Source of the DNA: Basidiobolus ranarum
Lineage: Eukaryota > Basidiobolomycota > Basidiobolomycetes > Basidiobolales
Reading direction: 5' to 3'
Length of the DNA: 26,110 nucleotides
NCBI GenBank assembly: GCA_040143965.1
Contig: JASJQH010000135.1
Span: 1-26,110, forward strand
This document shows, piece after piece, positions 18,201 to 26,110 of the stretch. Position 1 is the first letter of the stretch. Every line of letters begins with the position of its first letter. A model generated the notes under the pieces. It ran no database searches. It worked only from the letters and a program-made list of their open reading frames with translations, and was not told the DNA's origin. The position numbers and the translations under genes were made by a program.

Positions 18201-21200
18201 AAACCTATATGAATGTTGGCAAATGTACTTCTGATAGTCTTCAAGGTATCCGTCAGATGCTAGGATTAGCTACTCTTAGAGCAATGAAGGTTCAAGAAGT
18301 CTCTGAAGAATGGCATGCCGAGCCTTTGTATGATTTAGTCATTCGTGTACTATACCGTTTACGATATGCTACTGAGAAAGCTCCTCTCTCTCCTTCATCT
18401 TTCTCTTATTGTTTCCCATTGGTTCACCAAATTATCCGTGAAAATGGTGTTGGCTCACCTGCTGAATCCAGAATCCTTCACCCCGATGAAGAAAGTCAAT
18501 TTGATAAGACTCCTGAGCAAGTTGTTATTGCCATCGATATTATCTCTTTCCACTGTAAATTTAGTGAATCACTATTAGTTCCTCGCAAGGAGATGATCGA
18601 ATCTTTATTGCTAGTCATTCGTTCTTACAACAAATTGAACAGCGTGGCCAAGAAATCTTTGGCCGTACTTTGCGAATCCATGGGTGATACCGCAACTTTA
18701 CCCGAAATGTTAACCCTCTTAAAAGGACTTCTCTCCGAAAGTCTCTTGGTTAGAACTGCTTGCCTTGAAGCTTTGGATTTCTTGGATTTGACTGATATTG
18801 ACTTCTCTTGTGAATTATGGATTGCTTGTCACGAAGACAATGAAGCCAACGCCAATCTTGCTGCCACCTTGTGGGATGAAAATAGTATGGAAGTCCCTGA
18901 GAATTATCTATCTTATATTTTACCCCTTGTGATTCATAAAAACAAGAATGTAAGAGTTAGCGCGGCAAAGGCTTTAGCAAGCGCCATCCAGTTCCACCCT
19001 CAAAGCATTTCGGATTCTTTGAAGAGTATTTATGACAAGTATAAGGAACTTGCTACACCCATCGTCCCCGAGTATGATGAATTCGGAATGGTTATTCATT
19101 CCTCCTTAGAGAAGGAAGACCCTTGGGCTAGCCGAGTTGGACTTGCATCTGCCTTGGTTGCTTGTGCTCCTCTGATGAATCCAGAAGATTTGAATCCATT
19201 TTTCCACTTCTTGATTCAAGAGGAAGCACTTGGCGATCGTCACGAAGATGTTCGCCAACGGATGCTAGACGCTGGCTTGGCTGTTATTTCTGCTCATGGA
19301 CAAGAACATGTAGAGACATTGATGCCAGTGTTTGAATTATATCTTGGTTCTCCTGCCCCTCCTAACGATACACATGATCGTATTCGTGAATCCGTCGTTA
19401 TTCTATTTGGTTCATTGGCTGGTCATCTCAATGCCTCTAACCCCAAAATCCCTACTGCTGTTGAAAGACTCATTGAAACTCTTAGAACTCCTTCAGAGCC
19501 TGTTCAAATCGCTGTTAGTCAATGCTTGCCTCCTCTTATCAAGGCAATGAAAAATAATGCACCTAAACTTATTGACCAGCTTCTGAACGACTTATTGAAT
19601 GCTGAGAAGTATGCTGAAAGACGTGGTGCTGCCTATGGCTTAGCGGGTGCCGTTAAGGGATGTGGTATCGCATCTATCAAGACCTGTGATATTATGACCA
19701 AGCTCAAAAATGCTATTGCCGAAAAGAAGAATTACAAACATCGTCAAGGTGCTCTTTTCGCTTTTGAAACATTATCACTTAACCTTGGTCGCTTCTTTGA
19801 ACCCTACATCATTCAAATTATTCCTCTACTTCTCGCATGCTTCAGTGATAACACTGCTGATGTGCGTGAAGCTACTACCGATGCTGCTCGTGTCATTATG
19901 AGCAAGATTAGTGGACATTGTGTTAAACTTGTTCTTCCCTCTCTTTTAAGAGCTTTGGAAGATAAGCAATGGCGTACTAAGCAAGGTTCCGTTCAATTGC
20001 TCGGTTCAATGGCCTTCTGCGCGCCTAAGCAATTATCCATCAGCTTGCCTACTATTATCCCGTGCTTAATTGAAGTACTTGCTGATTCTCATCAAAATGT
20101 TCAAAAGTCTGCTAATGAGGCACTTTTGACCTTTGGTGAAGTTATTAGTAACCCTGAAATTCAGGCTTTAGTACCTATTATCATGGATTCCCTCTGCGAC
20201 CCCAATAATAAGACCGAAGCTGGTTTAACTGCTCTTCTTGGAACTGCCTTTGTTCATTACATTGACGCTCCTTCATTGGCTTTGGTTATGCCCATCTTAC
20301 AGAGAGGTTTGAAAGAGAGAAGTACTGAAGTTAAAAAGAAGGGTGCCCGAATTGTTGGTAATATGTGCTCCCTCACTGACAAGAAAGATCTTGTTCCATA
20401 TCTACCCTCTCTTCTTCCTAGCTTGAGAGAGGTTCTTGCTGATCCAGTACCTGATGCTCGTGCAACCGCTGCCAAGGCTCTTGGTACTATGGTGGAGAAA
20501 CTCGGTGAGGAGAACTTCCCTGGACTTGTCAATGGACTCATCCATACTCTAAAGATAGACTCCAGTGGAGTTGATAGAGAGGGAGCTGCCCAAGGTCTTT
20601 CCGAAATCTTGGCAGGTTTGGGTATCGATCGTATGGAGGTTATGTTACCCGAAATCATCGAATACACATCAAGTCCCAAGTCTTATGTGCGCGAAGGTTT
20701 CGTTACTTTGCTCATTTATTTGCCTGCTACTTTCGGAGAGCAGTTCACACCTTATCTCGGTCGTACTATTCCTCCTATCCTCAAGGGATTGGCTGATGAC
20801 TCTGAGTATGTCAGAGATGCTTCGTTGCGTGCTGGTCAAATCATTGTTACCAACTATGCTACTAAGGCTGTCGATTTGTTGTTACCTGAACTCGAGAAGG
20901 GACTATTCGACGAGAACTGGCGTATTAGACAGAGTTCCGTTCAACTTATTGGTGAGCTTCTCTACAAGATTACTGGTATCTCTGCCAATACCGATGAAGA
21001 GACTGGTGAGGACAACGAAGACGTGGCTGTTAATGAATCCACACGTAAGGTCCTTCTCGAGACCCTCGGTAAAGATAGACGTGATCGTGTTCTTGCTTCT
21101 CTATTCATTGTCAGAAATGATGTATCTGGTACCGTTCGTCAAGCTACTGTTTCAGTTTGGAAGTCTATTGTCAGCAACACTCCTCGTACACTTAAGGAAA

Positions 21201-23422
21201 TTCTTTATGTTGTCATGGACATTATCATCAAAAATCTTGCCAGTTCTGAGTTCGATAAACGCCAGGTTGCAGCTCGTACATTAGGTGACATGGTTCGTAA
21301 ACTTGGAGAAAGTGTTCTTTCCGAAATTATTCCCATTTTGGAGAAGGGACTTGATGCTGAAGAAAGTGGAACAAGACAAGGTGTTTGCATCGGTCTTGGT
21401 GAGATTATGGCCACCGCTGGAAAGGTACACATTGTTGATTACATTGAAGCCCTTATTCCCTCCGTTCGTAAAGCACTTCTGGATCCATCTACTGAAGTAC
21501 GTGAGGCAGCTGCTCAGGCTTTCGATAACCTTCACCAACATGTTGGCTCCAGAGCTATCGATGATATCTTACCACATCTTCTAAATGAACTCAAGAGTGG
21601 TAATGACACCAACGCTTTGGAGGCTCTTAAGGAAATCATGTCTGTACGTGCCAACGTTGTCTTCCCTGTGCTCATTCCAACATTGATTACTGTGCCCATT
21701 TCTGCCTTTAACGCTCGTGCCTTAGGCTCTCTTATCTCTGTCTCTGGCTCTGCACTCAGCAAACGATTCAGTCAATTGTTAACTGCGTTGATGGATTCAT
21801 TGTCCCAAGCAGATCAGGAAGCGGTTGTTGAATGTCGCGAAACCATCAAGGTTCTTATTTCTTCCGTTGATGACATTGAAAGTCTTCACAATTTGATGAT
21901 AATGCTATTCGAGATCGTTAAAAGTAACGATGCCTCTCAACGTGTCAGTGCTTGTGAAATTCTTGCAGTCTTCTGTGCTACCAATAAGGTGGATATATAC
22001 CGTTATGTCCACGATTGGTTCCGTACCTTGATTGCATTATTGAACGATGAGCAAGTTATGCAAGCTGCTTGGAAGGCTCTTGACAGTATCACCAAATCCA
22101 TGAAGAAAGAGGATCTTGACCAGTATGTTGTTCCTGTTCGCCGTGCTCTTAAAGGAACTACTGACCGTTTGTACAATGGTCAAACACTTCCCGGCTTTTG
22201 CTTGACTAAGGGTATTGGTCCATTACTTCCTATCTTCTTACAAGGTTTGATGTATGGTAGTTCCGATACCCGTGAACAGTCAGCTCTGGGTGTTGGGGAT
22301 TTAGTCCAATGGACCTCGTCTGATGCGCTTAAGCCTTTTGTCACACAAATTACTGGACCTCTTATTCGTATCATTGGTGATCGCTTCCCTCCTCAAGTCA
22401 AGGCTGCCATCTTGCAGACTTTGGGAGACTTGCTCAACAAGGTTTCCATTATGCTCAAACCTTTCTTACCTCAGCTTCAAAGAACATTTATCAAGTGTCT
22501 CACTGACCCTACACCTGTTGTGCGTGAGCGCGCTGCCGTTGCTCTGGGTGTTTTGATTACCTTACAATCCCGTGTTGATCCACTTGTTGTGGAATTGAAT
22601 GCTGGTATAAAGGCTAATGAAGGAGGCATCCGTGAAACCATGTTGAAGGCACTTGAAAAAGTGATCTTCCATGCCGCTGGTAACCTTTCTGATGCTAGCA
22701 AGCAAATTGTCGAAAAAACCGCATTAGAGGGTTTGTCCGATCCTAGCGAATCAGTTCGCGAAACCTCCTCTAAATGCCTTGGTAGTTTGTGTAAGACTTT
22801 ACCTAGTGACCAAGCCCGCCCTATCATATCCAACATTTTGAATGAAGCAAAGGGAGGTGCTATGGGACCAGTTTTGGGCATTAAAGCTATTCTTGAAGAC
22901 AGTCCTGTTGCGTTTGAGAACCTAGGCTTGACCGAAGATTTGGTTGATGTTATCGTTCAAAGCATTGAAAATTCGCATATGACTGAAGTTGGTATAATGG
23001 CTGCAGATGCTATTCTAACTGGAGATGCCTGTGGCTCTGAGGAATGTAAGAGAAAAATCGTGGATGCCCTCGTATCGGTTCTCGGTGGAAAGTCAACAGA
23101 ATGCAAGCGACTTACTTTACGCACCATTAAGAATGTTGCCAAACGAAACAATAAGGTTATCAAACCTTACATCAAGCAACTTGTTCCATCTATTATGACT
23201 TGTGTAAAGGAACGCAGTATCCCTGTTAAACTTGCTGGTGAACGTGCCATGTTGTACCTCTTTGAATTACACAAAAGTGATACACTTATTCAAAAGTACA
23301 TTGAGGCTCAGGAACCAGGACTAAAGAAGATTGTAAGTGATTATTATCGCCGTGTACTTGTAAAACTAGCAGAAACTGTTTCCCAACCAGAATATGTTAG
23401 TGATGAAGAGGATCAATATTAA
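15231..23422 (+). CDS. GCN1: GCN1, HEAT-repeat activator of the GCN2 kinase (3 exons, 2659 aa)
   Basis: GCN1 binds stalled or colliding ribosomes and activates GCN2, which phosphorylates eIF2-alpha when amino acids run short. Exons: 15231-15381, 15517-15718, 15796-23422; introns of 135 and 77 bp lie near the 5' end and the last exon is 7.6 kb uninterrupted. The start MADQDDF has context AAAATGG. Length 2659 aa matches yeast Gcn1 (2672). Visible parts: N-terminal HEAT region; conserved charged segment KNRKNYATDKWEADLRKEI (about 815-835); eEF3-like HEAT block (about 1380-1600) with AERRGAAYGLAG, KHRQGAL and KQWRTKQGSVQLLG; and the region before and through the GCN2 RWD-binding part, with LGKDRRDRVLASLF, DVSGTVRQATVSVWKSIV (from Asp1893), NTPRTLKEIL and RTLGDMVRKLGE. 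The acidic end YVSDEEDQY is short. Intron 2 has an atypical donor (GTTGGT) but a good CTACTAAT branch site. Confidence 0.97.
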
Positions 23423-24285
23423 CATTAGACACTATGAAGTGATCATTTTTCGTCTTTCTTACCGACAACCTCATACCCACTCATTTGTCAAAATTTTAAT
23501 ATAAACAGTGTATTACGAAATAGACCTGATTCGCGTATATTACATAATCCATAGCCTAACCTTAGCCTAAACAGATTACTTACAATAAGTCCGATCAGAA
23601 TCTAACCCTAGCCCTATACATTCAAAATGCTCCTCAATGGCCCCAAATTTGGTAGTGAAGTACATAAATGTACATACAAACAATATTTGCATCACGTGAT
23701 GACTCTGTTTTCGGCCCTCTCGATACGAACTCTTGCGCAGCCAAAAGAGGCCACAATTCATTCCAAAGTGATCAAGCACAGATCTACAGTTCGTCATTTG
23801 TACCTAAACCCAGTGTTTGACTGTAAATAATATGCCAAAAAGCAGCATCAGAGGCTCAGTTGCGATGCATTTACCCTAACACTTGATACTATCCATACTC
23901 TCCTTGAATGACTACAAAGCTAGCACTGTTTGTGTCATATTATGCCTGTTCAACTCATGAAACGAAAATTCCGCATTTCCGCAGATAGACCATCTTTATT
24001 TGGCATGAAGGGTAATTTAGGGTACATAAGTTAGTCTATTTTACTTTTGACAAATGCTATTCAATTAAAATCAGATCTATTGTCTTTTTTGAATGGAAAA
24101 ATTTTCCTCCCAAATTGAATATTAAAAAATTGTGAACAAAGTTGGTCTTTGGTACGATTTGGAATACTTGGATTTATATCTTCGACTTCGTTCATATACA
24201 CGTTACACAGTAAGAAATGCTTCAGGAGAAAGAAGGGAAGTTCGTTTCGTCGCCAGCAGCTTCTATCAAATCCCAGGTGAAACCT
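23423..24285. other. GCN1-carrier spacer with a perfect E-box palindrome
   Basis: About 0.86 kb. The left part is GCN1 3' UTR. I cannot support a gene here: open frames on both strands are short and unrecognised. It contains ATCACGTGAT at 23691-23700 and several CCTAA/CCCTAG strings (about 23558-23613). The frame leading into the carrier start is closed by a TAA at 24211-24213. Confidence 0.6.
23691..23700 (+). promoter_or_regulatory. E-box palindrome ATCACGTGAT
   Basis: A perfect 10-bp palindrome around CACGTG, the core bound by bHLH factors; ATCACGTG also fits the Cbf1/CDEI consensus RTCACRTG. It lies about 590 bp before the carrier start and about 270 bp after the GCN1 stop. Site use is inference. 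Confidence 0.45.
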
Positions 24286-25732
24286 ATGTTGGTATCCGAC
24301 TCTAAAAGTCAACAAGCATGGCTACACTTCGTTGCTGGAGGGTAAGTAATTTTATTACACGCGAGTGACTTGCATGTATTAATTCCATTTTTCACTTTAG
24401 AGTTGGTGGCATGATAGGTTCTACGTTGACTTGTCCTCTCGATGTCGTGAAAACTAGACTTCAGGTATTTTAGTGCTAGTATGAGCCTCTTTCGGACTTC
24501 AACGTATTTATTTTACTTCACTTTAGTCTTCCCTGTACAAGCCAAACCCTACTTTTTACTCTAACGCTCATAGATCTATCTTTTCCACTTTAAGTACTCA
24601 CGTCGTTGAAACATTTGGAATTCTACAGTATGTCTTATTTTCACTCTACTCTTTATACGTGACAATGGTAGTAACAGTTATTCTTACCATTCTAGAACCC
24701 TTAAGCGTCAGGAAGGTGTACGCGGTCTCTTTAAAGGTCTCGGTCCTATTTTGGTAGGCGTAGTCCCAGCTAGAGCCATTCATTTCGCGGCATACGGCAA
24801 TGGCAAACGCATATTGACAGAGTTGAATGGAGGAAAAGAGTCATCATTAATCCATCTTAGTGCAGCCGCTAGTGCTGGTATGAACCATGGTTGAAGCCAC
24901 TGTTTAGATTAAAGATATAGGACTTATGCTGTTGTCGCATTTTTAGGAATCATTACCGCCACTGCTACCAGTCCAATCTGGTTGGTTAAAACTCGTATTC
25001 AACTTCAAGCAATGGAAACTTCTTCAGTTCGTTATAAAAATAGCTTGGATTGTATATATCAGGTTGTTAAAACCGAAGGAGTGCTTGGACTTTACCGAGG
25101 TGTCAGTGCATCCTATCTAGGTTCGTGTTGTATCGTTAGTTGAAAAATAACCTTCCTATTCTAAATGGTTTATTGCTGTTATTATTGTAGGTGTTGCGGA
25201 AGGAACTCTTCAGTGGGTTGTTTACGAGAAACTCAAATCCATAATTCATCAGCGCCGTCGTGCCGGTAATGATGAAAACGCTAGCACAGAGAACAAGTCG
25301 TTTGGTGGTAAGTTTTGTTAAGCATTCGTGGATGTTGTAAGATCTTCGGCTAATTGTACGTATTAACAGATTGGCTCGAGTACTTCGCTGCCGCTGGAAC
25401 CGCGAAGCTCTTTGCTGCTGTAGTAACTTATCCTCACGAAGTATGTTGCTATCCTTTTTCTTGACACATCTTCACCTTTTCTTACCGTGTTGCTTCTGCT
25501 TTAGGTTGTCCGTACCCGAATGAGACAAAGCCCTTCCAAAGACGGGGTACACAAATATACCGGTCTTGGTCAATGTTTCAAATTGATTTGGAAGGAAGAG
25601 GGTATGATTGCATTTTATGGTGGTATGACAGCTCACGTGATGCGTGCTGTACCCAACGCAGCCATCATGTTCTTCTGTTACGAAGCAATTATACATAACT
25701 TTGGGCAAAAGAAAGAGCAGACAACTGCTTAG
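24286..25732 (+). CDS. RIM2: Mitochondrial pyrimidine-nucleotide carrier, RIM2/SLC25A33-36 type (8 exons, 330 aa)
   Basis: An inner-membrane carrier exchanging pyrimidine nucleotides, needed for mitochondrial DNA and RNA synthesis. Exons: 24286-24341, 24401-24464, 24527-24627, 24696-24877, 24947-25120, 25191-25307, 25370-25440, 25505-25732; phases agree and give 330 aa. The start is the first ATG in the frame of HFVAGGVGGMIG, with an in-frame stop at 24211; the ATG at 24318 is in another frame. Three carrier signatures are visible: PLDVVKTRLQ (31-40), PIWLVKTRIQ (144-153) and PHEVVRTRMR (253-262). The Trp in the second signature is typical of the nucleotide/NAD/folate branch, and PHEVVRTR points to RIM2/SLC25A33-36. 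GLFKGLGP, GLYRGV and AFYGGM are the matching repeat motifs. Substrate is inferred from family resemblance. Intron 5 has an odd donor (GTTCGT). Confidence 0.92.
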
Positions 25733-26110
25733 ATAGTTTATTATTATTACTTAGAATATGTTCTATTAATATGTATTTAGTCATTAGTATGACCTTAGAA
25801 AGTCCCTTCTTTACCAACCAATAGCGTCGTAGCACCCCGCCCTCATAGACACTAAAGAAATCCTTGCACAATCTGGATCTGGTTGGCCTAACCCCAACCC
25901 TAACCCTCTTCTGTTTTCAGTATTTAACTTGGCTATTTGCCAATCCATTTGCTAATGCCACTTGTACTCTTTTGCTTGTTGACACTATACCCATCAATAT
26001 TGGTCGTCCATTCATTGTATAAAGTTAATTTTAAACTGTGATTTGTTAATGCATTGAATATTTTATTGAACTGAAATAGTTGCTCATTTACCGTGGTATC
26101 ATATTGGAAT
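25733..26110. other. Right-edge spacer with a telomere-like stretch
   Basis: No gene is supported here. It holds the carrier 3' UTR and a short CCCTAA-rich stretch at 25887-25907. A minus-strand AATAAA (TTTATT on plus, near 26063) could end a gene entering from the right on the minus strand, but nothing coding is visible. Confidence 0.5.
25887..25907 (+). repeat. Short telomere-like CCCTAA stretch
   Basis: The run is CCTAACCCC followed by AACCCTAACCCT, about three degenerate units of the TTAGGG repeat on the opposite strand. It is too short to be a telomere. In fungi AACCCTAA is also a binding motif of Tbf1-like factors upstream of genes. Confidence 0.6.

Noticed and set aside
20565-21284. 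239-codon open frame on the plus strand, and a 140-codon frame on the minus strand (20257-20679), inside GCN1
   Set aside because: Both lie within the uninterrupted GCN1 exon, whose own frame encodes conserved HEAT repeats. They are composition shadows without start context or promoter.
23627-23830. 67-codon frame on the plus strand and an overlapping 73-codon minus-strand frame
   Set aside because: The two overlap each other, show no recognisable domain and have no convincing promoter. Chance open frames are likely.
24061-24315. 84-codon minus-strand frame before the carrier
   Set aside because: It overlaps the carrier start region antisense, has no family resemblance and is interpreted as a shadow.
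24318-24341. ATG at 24318 as start of the mitochondrial carrier
   Set aside because: It is in a different frame from the conserved HFVAGGVGGM segment. The ATG at 24286 is in frame and follows an in-frame stop.
1-26110. tRNA genes, CRISPR arrays, or intact transposons
   Set aside because: I saw no paired A/B-box tRNA structure, no regularly spaced repeat-spacer array, and no transposase or reverse-transcriptase domain. The repeats found are short local tandem or inverted units.

Overview
The window looks like nuclear DNA from a filamentous or zygomycete-grade fungus. I infer an early-diverging lineage (Mucoromycota or Zoopagomycota); the sequence alone does not fix it further. The evidence is gene density, short introns (54-135 bp, with TACTAAC/CTAAT-like branch sites and mostly TAG acceptors), fungal gene types (GCN1, NSA1, a RIM2-like carrier, an EF-hand MscS channel of the Msy type), small secreted proteins behind strong TATA boxes, and a THI4 that is closer to the plant-type sequence than to the ascomycete one. 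Ten protein genes are supported. I assembled the spliced ones by hand from donor, branch and acceptor sites and frame continuity. I see no tRNA, rRNA, CRISPR array or intact mobile element.

Layout, left to right: a 66-residue charged protein on the minus strand; two secreted-protein genes on the plus strand (318 aa with ten cysteines; 180 aa with six cysteines), with a possible very small transcription unit between them; THI4 on the minus strand; a roughly 1.1 kb divergent spacer unusually rich in inverted repeats and holding an orphan CCAAT/TATA promoter; the WD-repeat ribosome-assembly factor NSA1/WDR74 (8 exons); the cell-cycle kinase CDK1/CDC28 (5 exons) with a PTTAIRE cyclin-binding helix; a 1.8 kb spacer with a 37-bp triple repeat; a four-finger C2H2 protein (2 exons); an EF-hand mechanosensitive channel on the minus strand (4 exons); GCN1 (3 exons, about 8 kb, 2659 aa); and a mitochondrial pyrimidine-nucleotide carrier (8 exons). 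The right end is non-coding with a telomere-like CCCTAA stretch.

Functionally this is a mixed chromosomal region, not a cluster. NSA1 (60S assembly), GCN1 (amino-acid starvation and stalled-ribosome sensing), CDK1 (division) and the carrier (mitochondrial nucleotide supply) are housekeeping growth genes. The left third (secreted proteins, THI4, small hydrophilic protein) has TATA-box promoters typical of regulated, highly expressed fungal genes. I found no convincing new multi-gene system. The best leads are regulatory and structural: the inverted-repeat spacer at 4979-5375, the 30-bp phased promoter array at 1039-1128, the possible mini-gene at 2547-2800, and the altered PSTAIRE helix.
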